NCBI GenBank assembly: GCA_016271365.2
Contig: CM057451.1
Location: forward strand, 367,123,501-367,187,500
DNA from: Neoceratodus forsteri
Lineage: Eukaryota; Chordata; Ceratodontiformes; Ceratodontidae
Length of the DNA: 64,000 nucleotides
Reading direction: 5' to 3'
Shown here: piece after piece, positions 40,727 through 52,571 of the stretch
How the letters are laid out: each line of letters opens with the position of its first letter
Numbering within the stretch: position 1 is the stretch's first letter
Translations under genes and position numbers: made by a program
The notes under the pieces: model-generated
Told to the model about the DNA's origin: nothing
What the model saw: the letters and a program-made list of their open reading frames with translations, nothing else
Database searches by the model: none

Positions 40727-43645
40727 CGCTGTTTATTTATTAGGATTTTGGTAACCGGGTAAGTCCACTGAGACCATGTAGTCCCTTTTTCAGTGACGAC
40801 CCGTGTAACAATGATGAACACAGCACAATAGATCAATACAATAACAACACACAGGATACAGGGAGATTTAACAATGTTGAAAAAATTATTACAGTGGAAA
40901 GCCAAGTAAGTAACTTAAAACAGATCAGGCATTAAGCATATGTAAATAAACAGAATAACTAATATTATACAATATATACATAGCAGGAACACGAGAGCAA
41001 GTGGATTACAAGATACAGCTATCAGAGTAACATAGACTAGGCATTAACAACATTATAAGGGTTATTTAAAGCAATTGAAGAGGAGGGTGGTTAATAGGAA
41101 AGGGGAAAGCTCTTTTTTGAAGGAGGATAGGATGGGGCAGGAGAGTAAGTTAGGGGGGAGGGAATTCCAAACAGAGAGAGCTGAGAAGGCAAATGAGCGC
41201 TTACCCGATAGGTGTTGCATCTTCTGGATTGCTAATAAGGATAAGGAAGTAGATCTATGCCTGCGTGTGGGTGCTTTTTTGTAAACGATTCCCCTTAGGC
41301 AAGGGGCATTAAAGAGCTTGGTAAGTTTGAATACAAGGCATAAGGCGTGAAACTGTAACCCTGAGTCATAGGTAGGCCATTGAAGAGAATACAGGGCCTC
41401 ACAATGGTGTTTTCTGGAGTCCACTCCAAGGGCAAAACACCCAATCCTATGATAGAGTCGACGCACCTGTGAAGGGAAGAGGATTGGGCAGAGAGTGGTA
41501 GAGGGGCACCATAGAACAAAATGGGGAGAAGGGATGTTGACGCAATCTTTTTACAGGCGGCATTGGATAAAAGAGGGCAGAGGAGGTATAATAACCCGAG
41601 CTTCTGGTTTACCATTTTGGTAATCCGAGTTGCACGATCCTCCATTGAGAAGGAGGCATCTAAGTGAACCCCAAGGTATTTAAAAGTACTAACCACCTCT
41701 ATGGGGTCTCCTGACTGTTTACTGATCTGGAGCTGTTTGGCAGGTTTGGGGGACAGGTTATGGAAAAGCATAGCTTTTGTTTTTTTCATATTTAGAATTA
41801 GGTGATTGTCAGAGAACCAGATCTCAAGCGCAATGAAATCAGAGTTAAGGCTTTGGTTAAGCCAGTCTATATTGTTAGATTAATGGTATAAGTTTGCAGC
41901 ATCTGCATATAATTGCACGGATACACCGACACAGAAGTTGGGGAGCTCGCTGATAGCGAGAATAGTATCAGGCCAAGAATAGAACTAGGGTACTCCATGT
42001 GAGACAGGCCTTGAAGGAGAGTGAACCAGACCATTTTACCCTTTGCGATCTTCCAGTGAGGTAGTCATGGAACCATGCGAGTGCTAAGCAATCTAGACGT
42101 AATTGATGCAATTTACCAGGGAGACAGTGGTGGTTGACTAGAATGAAGGCCTTAGTCAAGTCGACGAATACTCCACCGGTTAGAAAACCAGCATCACTTG
42201 CATTAAGAATGTCAGTCGAGATTCTGACAAGGGCTGTGGTAGTGCTATGGTCCTTCCTGAAGTCATGCTGGCAGTCTGTGAGAAGACAATGTTAAGTCTA
42301 GGTAGGATTGTATCTGAAAGTGCAGGATCCGCTCCAGGATCTAAGCCAGTTGGCAGAGAACTGAAATAGGCCCATAATTTTCCACAGCGTGGGTCCCCCC
42401 CTTATGGAGGGGAACCACCACAGCCACTTTCCAAAGACCTGGCACTTCACCTGAGAGGATGGATCTAGTTAGAAGATCTCAAACAGGTGCGGCGAGTGCT
42501 GCTGCCCCTAGTTTGAGAAACCTGTGTTCTAATGCGTCATGGCTAAGGGAGCTCTCTGACTTGAGATTTGATAACAGCCTGAGGACTTCTCTTCTAGTGG
42601 CTATTTTTGGGTGGAAAGGGGGTCGGGAGCCAAGAGTGGCATGATGCTGAGTAGGGATAGAGAAATCAGAGACTAGCGGCAGGTGAGCTGTGTACCTATC
42701 AAGCTCAGTGAGGAACTGATTAATTCCTTCTCCAATGGAGGGGGAGAATCTTGAAGGAGGTGGCCTCTGGACGGTATGGAGCTTGGACATTGGGTCGCTT
42801 TACCTTTGATCAAAGAACTGATATGTTTCCAGAATTCTTTGGGCTTGCTGAGATTCTCAGTCTGAAGTGAGCGGAGATAGGTACATTTAGCATCCTGTAT
42901 CCTATTTTTACACTTATTTCTCAGCTGTCGATAATATAGCCAATCAGAATGAAGGAGGCTGTGTTTATAGGTCTTCCAGGATGCATCACGACTCTTCATG
43001 AGGGTCCTGATTTCGGTAGAGAGCCAGGTTGCCTTAATACCCTTAGATCTACATCTAGCAAGTGGAGCATGTCTGTTGATAATGTTTTTAAAGATAAGGA
43101 TAAAATAATCAAGTGCCTGGTCTATTGACGGGAGGCGAGTTATGGGTGTCCAATCAGCATTACTAATAGACATTGATACATGGTCTATATTAAACAGATA
43201 TTTTCCTGGATTCATGTATTATGGGTGGTGGGGCATCAAAATTATTACGCCACACACAGTAGATAGGAGAGTGGTCACTAATACAATCTGGTAAAACACT
43301 GTTTTGCTCCTGTGTGGGCAATTAGATAGCAACTAATCCAACAGCGTTGCAATACCTGTTTTGGAGTTATGACTTGAGGGCAGAGATAAGTTGGGTGAAC
43401 TTTGTGTCAGAGACTAGCGTATGGGCCTTGTTTTTGTGGAGGACAGTCAATCAACGTTGAGATCTCCACAGATTACTGTGTCATGAGGGGGGAGAGCTGA
43501 CTATGCCGACATAAGGGAATGCAGTTCGTTGGAGGCATCCCACAGGGGTAGGTAAATACATCCAATACGTAGTTTCTTATCATTGCCTGAAGTTAGTGAA
43601 ACAAATAAAGATTCTGCATTTGGAGGCATGCCAGGGGGAGAACAG
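40727..43645 (-). mobile_element. Rex1/L2-like LINE in gag of element E (LINE-2 of 3)
   Basis: Minus-strand order: endonuclease remnants (43645-43230, a GDLNVD-like word and a final IVLVTT), a linker frame 43215-42673 with ATWLSTEIRTLMKSRDASWK and LRNKCKNRIQDAKCTYLRSL, reverse transcriptase pieces (42790-41968, including PGKLHQLRLDCLALAWFHDY and LTGRSQRVKW), then STFKYLGVHLDASFSMEDRA (41789-41295) and the C-terminal tail RSFAFSALSVWNSLPPNLLS (41466-41062). The YADD region near 41890-41990 is lost by decay. The 3' end at 40727 has the same tail words as LINE-1. It is longer than LINE-1 but equally dead. Confidence 0.85.
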
Positions 43646-44779
43646 ATTAAAATTTATCCTGCTCTGTGGTGGAAAACTCCATGACTTTCTGGATCTGTAT
43701 CATCATGTCACTAAAAGAGGGGTCATCCGGAGGGGAAACAGCCCAAGGGGCGGGTAAATCCTCTTCCAAGGAGGAGACCACAGAGTATGGGGATTCCAGG
43801 TTTGGGAAATCTATATTCGGAAAATCCTCTTCATAAATATCCTACGGAAGGTCCCCCACCAGGTTGTGTTCTTCCAACATATATACCCTCTAGAAGAGGG
43901 GATGGGGAGACCAAGGTGGAACATCCTGGTAAGTATGGAGCCACTTGGGCAGAGGAGAGGGAAAACGCTGGGAAAGGTGAGCCGATGTCCAAGGAGGAGA
44001 CTGGCTATAGCCCATGGACTGCAGTACTGTATGTACAATGCATTCAATGTTGGGTGCTTGCAACGGTGGGATGTCCACTGTCCGAGGCTGGCTATTTATA
44101 ATAACAGGCGTCAGAGAGGGCATAGGCCGGTGGGAGGTATCCAGACTGTCATCGAGGCACAGGTCAGGAAGCATAGGGAAAACCCAGGAGCATCTGTAAA
44201 AGTCACCAAAACTTTACTATAGTAGCAGTAATATAAAAACAATAAACTTGTTCATAACTATGTACAAAAGCAAAATAAAATCTTTCTTGTAATCCTCCTC
44301 TTGTTCTTCCAGGAAAAAATCTCTATATAAAACCACTGCAGCGCAACTCAGCAATTTTATGCAAGTCTTCTCCATCCCCATCCTTAGCAAGCATCCTGTT
44401 TTGCAGAATGTTCTGTCCTCGTAAGTATCAGACAGGATTTGCTAGATCACAGGACCCCCTTTTGCAGCTTTTGGGGGAGAAAAAGCCCTAAACATTTGCA
44501 CGTAATTAACCTCTAGTTTTCTACAATTATCTCAAATTATAAATATATACACATTTCAATAGTAATACTAAATATTTTCTATACAAAAGTGATCCCATTA
44601 TCAGTTTCGTTCCATACATTGATTTGCACATAATTTTATATTAGCTGATATGGATATGCAAGGGAGGAAAACAGACAGCAACAGAAAACAGAGACAGTGA
44701 GGCAAAGAACTGCAAGACTGTTCGGGTTGATCGAGTCCGAGGTCTCTCAGAAAAATCTGCGCAACCAGACAGAGAAGAG

Positions 44780-44978
44780 GAGGCAGCATGGCGCAGTGGT
44801 TTAAGGCTCTGAGCTGCAAATCTGGAGACCTGGGTTTGAATCCCACAGCCCCCACTTGCATACTGTGTGACCCTGAGCAAGTCACTTAACTTCCTCGTGC
44901 TCCCAGGTTGCACCTGCAAACAAGCTTTCAGCTCAGTGTCTCTCACCTGGTAAAATAATTGGTAAAAAAAAAAAAAAG
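44780..44978 (+). mobile_element. tRNA-derived CORE-SINE (MIR-like)
   Basis: The tRNA-like head has an A-box-like tggcgcagtggtttaagg (44789-44806) and a B-box-like gggtttgaatccc (44832-44844). The core contains gtgtgaccctgagcaagtca, then cttaacttcc, the classic MIR/CORE segment. The 3' part ends in gtaaaataattgg and a poly-A run (44967-44978). It is well preserved and lies inside the gag region of element E, so it is younger than that element. Confidence 0.85.
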
Positions 44979-45189
44979 GAAGAGAGAAAAGGAAAGAATA
45001 CAGATCCTTGCATTTGCACACTTTCTCCATAACAAATGGGACACAGTCCTATTCTACCCTGTCACACAGACGGGCCTCGGAAAAATATAGCCCAGGGATT
45101 CTTTGTAGGTCAGTCACACCCCGGTAGGAAGGCATCTGAGAAGGTGGAGGAGTGTTAAGCATGGCAAAAGATGTTGGTTTGCCTTTAGG

Positions 45190-45840
45190 AACTCCCGTCG
45201 TCGACGACGAGGCAGGAGAAGCATAAGCACTGTATTGTAAAAAAGACGTCGACCAGAAAGGGGCTCTCGTCACCGGAGCAGCCGTTTGCTTGGCTGTATG
45301 GAATACAGTAGTCGTGGACAAAGGAATAGAAGCCTTTGTTGACGGTGGAACAGCGTGATGCACTGTTCTAAATGCCTGGACAGCTCCATCGACGAGAGAA
45401 GCGCTCCCGTCGATGAGGAAGGCACAACAGAATGCTCTGTCGATGGTGCATACGTAGAGGAAGTCACCGTCGACGTGCGTCATAGCAGGGAGTGACAGGA
45501 GGGTTTTTCCTTCTCCCTTTTTTGCAGACAGCGAGGCCCTGAAGCTGGGGAGCCCTTGGAACGAGCCCCCCGGGGTCTTGTCCAACAGAGAAACCTGTTG
45601 TCCCATGAGAAAGTTTTTGATTTCTAGCAACAGTCGTCGACGAGTTACTTGGTTAAATTCTTTACAAAAAGCACAAGAGGTGGTGTTGTGTGCAGGTCCC
45701 AGACACCTGGCACAATATAAATGGTTATCAAAACTAAAAAAATCTTTCTGCCACAAGTGCAGGAACAGAATAAAGCTTCCTTGATTGAAGATGTTTTCTT
45801 AGACATTCATTTGATTTAGTTCTCGTCGATGACTGCTAAA
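45190..45840. repeat. TCGA/GTCGAC motif cluster in gag and leader of element E
   Basis: Nine TCGA-containing sites lie in 650 bases, among them cgtcgtcgacgacg (a 14-base palindrome, 45196-45209), gacgtcgacc (45246), catcgacgag, cccgtcgatg, ctgtcgatgg, ccgtcgacgtg, cagtcgtcgacgag and ctcgtcgatg. This is a CpG-rich word in a CpG-poor genome. It is in the same place in the element as the AACCG cluster of C and D. Confidence 0.75.
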
Positions 45841-46083
45841 CAGAAGATTGAGCTAGCTGCTGTGCAAGCTAAAGATGGCGGGAAAATAAATGGAGGATAC
45901 CAGGGACTGCCCACACTTATATAGGGAGCAAAGAGATGATGTCATGGGTGGGCGATCCCTGATAAAAGACTGCTGTAAGAAGCTGCTGTGTGACAGTGCC
46001 CTCTGCAGGAACCTCTCAAGAGAAATGACCTATTGCAAGAGACCATTCTATAGAAGATCTACTGTTACAGGTGAGTAACCTGC

Positions 46084-46589
46084 TTTTCTAGGGGGTGTGG
46101 GTACGATGTACTATCCACACTTCTGGCAGTAGCTCTGTAGACACTGCCAAGCCACAGAGCCTTGTGGCTACTGCCATCTTGTGCCAAATTTTGCATTTAA
46201 GTGCTCCCAAGTCAGTGGTGCAACACAGATCTCAGAACCGGTATATCCAGAATAACTCATTCGCAGTCCCAGCAGGGTATTAAGCACAGTCAGTGCCTAG
46301 CCTTAGCAATGTCAGTGTCGCTGCTGTATAGCCTCTTCAGAAAGGCATCCAACTGCAGCGTCAGGCAACTGGGGGGGAGCATGAGGGCGACCATCCGCCG
46401 CACACAATAGAGTCCCCAAAAATCAAATCACAGCAATAATATCAGAGTAGCATGTGTCCTGAATAAGCAGAAGTGTACAGGTCACCCATTCCTGCAGAAA
46501 AGCCTGTACTTTGTCCATCTCCCAGAACATATACGTTACTCCCCCTTCATTCTCGAGTTTAGCCACCAACAAGGAGGAGAAAGTAAAAT
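46084..46589. other. Non-coding stretch right of element E
   Basis: No gene or known repeat seen. Short plus-strand frames (46095-46410) have no family signature. Confidence 0.4.
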
Positions 46590-47210
46590 CTACTTTTTTC
46601 TCTCTCTGAGTGCCCAGGACTGCTGAGAATGCATGTCGTTTTTCTGAAGATGAGGAGACAAATCTTGGTAAAGATAGACTTTGCTGCCTTCATAAATCAG
46701 TTCTTTTTTAACCCTGTATGCTGGCGGAGGTTTCGGGGCAAGCGCTCTGCACGCTCTCTCAACTTTAAAGTGATCGCCTTTTGGCTTCTGACCTAGCAAC
46801 TGAGGCAACATTTCAGGACAAAATTTCAGGGCACTGTCCCTTTCTTTCCCCTCGAGGAGCCTGTGGATCCAAAGATTACTCTGGTGATTATAATTCTCCT
46901 GGTAGTCACGTTGCTCTCATATTTCCTCCGGATACTGCTCCAATTTGCCTCTTTGTCTGGGAGTACTCTGTGGTTATCCTCTGACCCCCTACTCTACTGC
47001 TGTGATTCTCTTATCCTGGCCAGCCGACTGCTTTGCGAGCTCCATCACCTTGCTGATCACAGTGCCGAGCTTCAGAGTCAGTGTCTCCAGGACCTGGTCT
47101 GTGACCATGCGTCCTAACACTTCCATCTCAGTCACTGACAGTGAGATGGTTCCAAGGTCTGCAGGCCCGCCAATGCCTTCTTCCTGCTTTTGACTGTTTA
47201 GCAGAAGCAT
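46590..47210 (-). pseudogene. L1/Tx1-type LINE ORF1 fragment
   Basis: Reading one minus frame from 47210 gives a coiled-coil-like stretch (VLETLTLKLGTVISKVMELA) and, past two stops, LWIHRLLEGKERDSALKFCP, then EMLPQLLGQKPKGDHFKVER, ACRALAPKPPP and ELIYEGSKVYLYQDLSPHLQ (to 46590). This order matches L1 ORF1p: coiled coil, RNA-recognition domain ('RI.GLPEG… FCPEML…') and C-terminal domain ('ERAHR… F.DLS'). It is an RNA chaperone in intact L1. A separate L1 ORF2 fragment lies on the opposite strand 260 bases to the right. Confidence 0.8.
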
Positions 47211-47469
47211 TCATCGCATATTCATACAACCCTGATCTGATGACACTCTGGGACATTTGTGAATCAAAACTCAGGCTTCAAAGTACATTTTATATGTTAA
47301 TTAGTCTTGAGAATTCGGAGCTCCGGGAGGTCATGTCTGGCAAGCTAGTTGCTTATTAGCACCCCCCTCATGTGTATTTTAATGATCCCATGTTTGTTTG
47401 TTGACATTAATGTCCGAGTTCTACCCTTGTAGGGTGCCTACAGCTATGGATGGGCGCCTAATACATAAA

Positions 47470-48010
47470 ATGCCTTGCCTTCTATTTTCAGATGTGAACG
47501 TATATTGCAAGAGTTTGGGGTTCTTTCAGGTTCATGGGTCAACTGTTTGAAAAGTAGAGGGATTTGTTTGGTAAACAGGGATTTGATGATGTCACATCCA
47601 ATTATGGCTGGTATTAAACTCACAGGAACCTATCAGAATGTTTGGGGTAAATTTTGGAAGTAAGGAATCTAGACAATTGGAGGTTTGTGAGATAAAAGTG
47701 AGGAGGTGGAAAATGTTTATTTTGCAACATCGAGGAGGATACATATTATAAAATCCTTTTGCTACTGTTTTTGTATTTAGCCTCCTCGTCTAAAACCAGA
47801 AAATTACTTATCAGTCTTTTCTTTCAAACAGTTTGTGGGAGTCAGTTATATCCAATAAAACGGAATGTGACCTACAAAGTTTGAAGGACGGAGGTCTGAA
47901 CATGGTTAATCCCCTATTATTTTCTCTACAGTGTTCTTCTGGTTTCAGACTTTAGTCTGGCATTGAACCATGCTAGTAGAACACGGAACCTTGGGTGTAT
48001 GCACAGATAG
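47470..48010 (+). pseudogene. L1/Tx1-type LINE ORF2 C-terminal fragment
   Basis: Plus-strand words ILQEFGVLSGSWVNCLKSRG (47475-47663) fit the reverse transcriptase region just after the YADD box in L1/Tx1. Further right, decayed frames give LQSLKDGGLNMVNPLLFSLQ (about 47875-47930), similar to the '..L...GGL.M.NP..F' block near the end of Tx1-like ORF2. The endonuclease and the YADD box are not seen. Confidence 0.5.
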
Positions 48011-48094
48011 GCCTATTGCTACTTTTGTGGGATAGGGGGACTCTGATAAATGCAGCCTTGTTGAGAAGGGGGTCTTTTACCGGTTATTAAAAAC

Positions 48095-50062
48095 AGTGCA
48101 AGAAATCAGAAGAAGCATATATGGCACTTGTTAAACAGGGCAGTGGAAAACTTTTGTATAAGTTAAAGCAAAAGGAAGCTGGGAAGGCAGTCAGAACAGC
48201 AAAGGCCCAAACCGAGGAAAAGATAGCCAACTCAGTTAAGAAGGGGGATAAAACCTTTTATAGGTACATCAGGGAGCGAAGGAAGACTAAGGGAGGGTTA
48301 GTGAGGTTTAATAAAGAGGAGGGAGGGTGGGCAGAGGGTGACTGTGAAAAGGCAGAGATGCTAAACAAATATTTTTGCTCAGTATTTACAAATGAAGAGG
48401 GGGAGGTACCTAAAACAAACAGTAGAAACACTCAGGATACAGAAGTTGATACCAGCCCATTTACAGAAGAAAGGGTTCTGAAAGAACTCTTAAAACTGAA
48501 GGAGGACAAAGCAATGGGGCCTGATGGGATTCATCCCAGAATTCTAAAGAACTAAGGGTAGAACTAGTGATACCACTGACTACCCTCTTTAACAAATCAT
48601 GGGAGGATGGGGTGGTACCTGAGGACTGGAGGAGGGCAGATGTGATTCCCCTTCACAAAAGTGGGAGCAAGGCAGAAGCAGGAAACTACACACCTGTTAG
48701 TTTAACCTCAGTGATAGGGAAAATGATGGAATCACTTCTGAAGGAAAGAACTCTCGAGTATCTAGAGGCCAGAGGGGCACAGGACCCAAGGCAGCATGGA
48801 TTCACAGCAGGAAGGTCATGCCAGATGAATCTGATAGATTTCTTTGACTGGGTGACAAAAGTAGTAGATCAGGGAGGGGCTGTGGACATGGCCTACCTAG
48901 ACTTTAGCAAGGCATTTGACACAGTCCCACACAAAAGATTAATATACAAGTGAGCCAGCCTGGGAGTGGGTCCCAAGATGACAGCCTGGGTAAAGAACTG
49001 GCTGGAGAATAGGACACAGAGAGTAATAGTAAATGGAGTCCACTCTGAAGAAAGGGGGGTTACTAGTGGGGTACCGCAAGGTTCAGTGTAGGACCAGTCC
49101 TCTTCAACGTCTTTATAAGCGACATTGCAGAGGGACTGGAAGGAAAAGTATGTCTCTTTGCAGATGACACAAAGATCTGCAACAGAGTTGATGCACAAGG
49201 TGGGGTGGAAAGGATGAGAAGGGACTTGGCAAGGTTAGAGGAATGGTCAAATGTATGGTAGCTTAGAATCAATGCTAAGAAGTGCAAGGTAATGCACCTG
49301 GGAAACAAAAACCCAGGGGAAGAGTACACAATGGGGGGGTGAGATACTAACAACAACAAAAATGGAAAGGGACCTGGGGGTAGTCATATCAGATGACGTA
49401 AACGTGGGCAAGCAATGTGAGAGGGCAGCAAGGAGGGCTGGGGGGATACTGGGATGCATAGGGAGAGGCATCAATAGTAGAAAACAGGAAGTTATTATCC
49501 CTCTGTACAGACAGCTGGTCAGACCCATCCGGAGTACTGCATGCAGTTCTGAGACCCAATCTCCATAAAGACAGACAGGATGGAAGCTGTCAGAGGAGGC
49601 AACTAAAATGGTGCAGGGTCTGCACGGAAGACATATGAAGAGACTTAAGGAGCTTAATATGTATAGCCTCGGGAAAGGAGGAGGGGAGACATGATAGAAA
49701 CTTTCAAGTACCTCAAGGAATCAACAAAGTCCAAGAGGTAGCATCTTTCAAAAAAGAGGTGTGCAAGAACAAGGGGCACAATTTGAAGATGGAGGCGGCT
49801 CAGAGGTAATTTAAGGAAGTATTTTTCACTGAGAGGTTGTGGATGCATGGAGCGGCCTTCGGAGGAGGTTGTGGAGTCAAAAACAGTGGTGGAATTCAAG
49901 CATGCATGGGACAGTCATAAGAGAATTCTAGGGGGTTGGGGTAGGAAGAAGTAGGCTGCTGGTTAGCTAGGATCTGCAGCTTATCCATTAGGTAGGGAAA
50001 TGGGCAGACTGGGTGGGCCAAGCGGTCCTTATCTGCCGTCAAATTCTATGTTTCTATGTAAG
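48095..50062 (+). mobile_element. CR1 LINE, 5'-truncated, decayed ORF2 (CR1-y copy 1)
   Basis: The frame 48121-48555 has KGDKTFYRYIRERRKTKGGL and LKLKEDKAMGPDGIHPRILK. The frame 48567-48953 has WEDGVVPEDWRRADVIPLHK, YTPVSLTSVIGKMMESLLKE and VDMAYLDFSKAFDTVPHKRL. Later, shifted frames show VCLFADDTK near 49150-49180 with the catalytic box intact, and PLYRQLVRP near 49500. The 3' UTR (49925-50062) ends in the aaattctatgtttctatg pattern. Single-base indels cause most frame changes. A close second copy is at 60669-62275. Confidence 0.92.
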
Positions 50063-50828
50063 CATTTGATAGCGCAAGCTTGTGACTGCACAGTCCAGTT
50101 CCCCAAGTGTACTTTGCAGAGCATGTGGGCCACTCTGACTCACCTGAATAACATGAGAATATCAACTGAAATGAGAGACAGGATATGGTTGTGCTATCAT
50201 AGTAGCTTTAATGAGACAGGGAATTTAAAACATAAAAAGATGGAAGCGAGGTTCTGCCCTAGGCAAAACTGTGATCAGCCAGAAGAAAAGAATTACTCAC
50301 TGCAATCAAGTTGTTTCTTCTTAAAGGATCCCTCACTGTGTTTACACTTTATCAGTCATCACCTTGGCTCAGAGATGCCCTGGAGATGAAGCCTATGCAA
50401 ATTTTAGAATTTGGAATGCAGGTTCAAACTCTGCATCCGTCCTCTACCCTGGCCATGTGTCAGATTTGTTTCTAAGCCAGGGTGGAGCAGTAGCTTGTGA
50501 AACTAAATAAAAATATTTTTTTTTATTACATTTTTAAAAACACCAAACAAATTGAAAGCAGACTTGAGAAAAAACATCACAAAAATAATAATACCTGACT
50601 TACAATTGTGGGACCTGCTATTGTAATGTTCAGGCAACTGCAATGAAATGAACTGATTCTTGTGTGAACCTGCTTTCAGGTTCTGGAAGGGGAAGCAGGG
50701 TTAGAGTATAAAAATGTATTTATTTATTGGTTTGTTTGTCTGTTTGTTTACCGGCTAAATGCACAGATCCAATGGATCATTTTCAGGCATGACCCGAGCC
50801 ATAAACATGGCACATAGGTAATACAAAT

Positions 50829-51030
50829 GAAAAAATTACTCACCTTAGTAATTGTTTTTCTTCTAATGGAGTCTTGCTATATTATGACTTCTTGCAGTTA
50901 GCCACAGCACTTGAACTGCCCCGGGGAGGAAAGAGTTAACTCCATAATGAATGGAATTCTCAGCGCGAGCGCTTTACTGAAAGCTCTATCTGGCTAGTTT
51001 CAAACTGAAACTGTCAGATCTTTACGGAGC
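50829..51030 (+). repeat. Left inverted terminal repeat of element D
   Basis: Pairs with 56285-56484: agtcttgctatattatgact, aactgccccgg, agagttaactccat and gctctatctggctagtttca are complementary to the right copy. Confidence 0.9.
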
Positions 51031-51339
51031 CAACACTCACTAAAAGTCTGTATGGAAAGTACCCTACGCTAGCCAAATGGCCACCTACTAGTAACAACAA
51101 CTACAATAACAACAACAACAAATATCACCCCTGACAAGCACTACTAGACCCCCCTCCCCCAAAGACTCAAGTCCAGGAGGGGGGCCAACACACAAATCAA
51201 TAACAGTAGTACCTAATTTCCCCAATCCTAAAAGAAAAGAGGGGGAAAAAACACCTATAATGGCATGACACAGTGCTTGCACTAATTTGCCCACACCCTA
51301 CCCAAGTAGAAGTTCTGAGAGGGGCAGGTTGGGGGGGTG

Positions 51340-51435
51340 GTCATAATATAGCAAGACTCCATTAGAAGAAAAACAATTACTAAGGTGAGTAATTTTTTCT
51401 TCAAACAACATGAAGTCTTGCTATATTATGACTTC
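51340..51435. repeat. Internal complementary region of element D
   Basis: gtcataatatagcaagactc, then cattagaagaaaaacaatta, is the reverse complement of the left tip. ttcttcaaacaacatgaagt, then cttgctatattatgac, is the reverse complement of the right tip. Confidence 0.88.
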
Positions 51436-51478
51436 TTGCAGATTACACAGCAGTACCTCCATGGAGGAGGGCCAGAAC

Positions 51479-52571
51479 CTACTTAGGGAATAGGCTCTGA
51501 AGCACGGCTGTGCCAAACCGAGCATCTCTCCTGGCCTGGATATCCAGGGAGTAATGCTTGGTGAAAGTGTGAACTGTTTTCCAGGTTGCAGCTTGACAGA
51601 TTTCCAAAATAGGAATATCTCTAGCAGCCGCTAGAGATGCAGCTGTACCCCTGGTAGAATGGGCCCTCAATCCTGAGGGGGGTTCTCTACCCAGTTTTTG
51701 GTAGCAAAATTGGATACAAGAGACAATCCACCTGGCAATTGTCCTCTTAGTGGCAGGTTTTCCTTTGCCGACCTCACCATAGGTGAGAAAGAGTTGGTGG
51801 GATTCGAACCTGTGACCCTTGGTGCGTTCCAGATAATAACTCAATGCCCTCTTAACATCCAAACTGTGCAATCTCCTTTCACCAGAGGAAGAGTGCTCAG
51901 TGAAATATACTGGAAGGGAGATGGATTGGTTAAGATGGAAATCCGAAACCACTTTAGGTAAAAACTTTCTGTTAGTCCTGAGGACTACCTTATCCCTGTG
52001 AAAAGAGATAAAATCATTTTCTACTGAAAGGGCTTGTAACTCACTTATGCATCTAGCAGAAGTGATGGCCACTAAAAATACAGTTTTCCAAGCTAAGAAC
52101 TTAAGGTCTGCGAAGACAGGGGTTCAAAGGGGTTGCATTAACTGAGCAATGCCAACATTAAGGTCCCAGGCAGGGCTGGGTCCCGAAAAGGAGGGTTAGT
52201 ATGAGTAACCCCTTAAAAACTTGGAAAACACAGGGTGAGAAGAAAGGGAGGAAGGCTTTCCTGCTGAGATAAAAGCAGAGACAGCTGCCAAGTGGACTCT
52301 TAAGGTAGCTGGCCTGAGGCCCAAAAATTAAGATGGACCATGTAGTCCAGCAAGTGGGCAAATCAGCAGATTCTGGGACAATATGCTTATCAGAACACCA
52401 GATGGAAAACCTTTTCCACTTGGAATTATAAGTGGCTCTAGTGGAAGGCTTCCTAGAGGCCTTTAAAATATCAAGGACACCTTGAGAAAGGTGTAACTCA
52501 GCAAATTCTAACTCTTCAAGAGCCGAGGTTGAGGGATTTGAGGTTCGGATACCATACTCTCCCCTGGGCAC
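51479..52571 (-). pseudogene. Tyrosine recombinase of element D, catalytic Arg lost
   Basis: The N-terminal half (52571-52158) has ASRKPSTRATYNSKWKRFSI, as in C. The catalytic half (52072-51479, 197 codons) has RTNRKFLPKVVSDFHLNQSI, AHSTRGTAASLAAARD (HxxR) and VHTFTKHYSLD (Tyr). The first catalytic Arg, ITSARRISEL in B and C, reads ITSARCISEL here: codon TGC at 52051-52049, CGC in C, a CpG transition. A tyrosine recombinase without this Arg should not cleave normally. A gap of about 90 bases between the halves holds a frame change. Confidence 0.9.

Larger units (their letters stand above)
40130..45790 (-). pseudogene. gag-like gene of element E, split by insertions
   Basis: The zinc motif near the start reads DNHLYCARCLGPAHNTTSC, then AFCKEFN (45756-45049 frame), in line with the gag starts of B and C. 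A Ser/Thr/Pro-rich middle (45600-45049) is followed by a SINE, an undecoded part (44640-44222), a frame with PPWTSAHLSQRFPSPLPKWL (44174-43890), a LINE insertion (40727-43645) and the C-terminal part ADSVVIAAANDCSKKPKHMS with PPDKESRRLDYLGKKVF (40620-40318). The last stretch parallels VISAAHDRCAKPKH of element B. Many stops; not expressed as a protein. Confidence 0.7.
36541..46083 (-). mobile_element. DIRS-like retrotransposon E, recombinase lost, invaded by LINEs
   Basis: The left tip (acaggttactcacctgtaac at 36541) and right tip (ttacaggtgagtaacctg, ending 46083) are complementary and mark the element. Minus-strand gag (45790-40130), reverse transcriptase and RNase H (39954-37956) are recognisable. 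The tyrosine recombinase and ICR that should lie between 36577 and 37956 are absent; a 5'-truncated LINE occupies that place. A second LINE splits gag (40727-43645) and a SINE sits at 44780-44978. A relative's end is at 62744. This is the oldest-looking of the large DIRS copies. Confidence 0.85.

Noticed and set aside
44780..44850. Functional tRNA gene
   Set aside because: SINE head followed by a CORE segment and poly-A tail.
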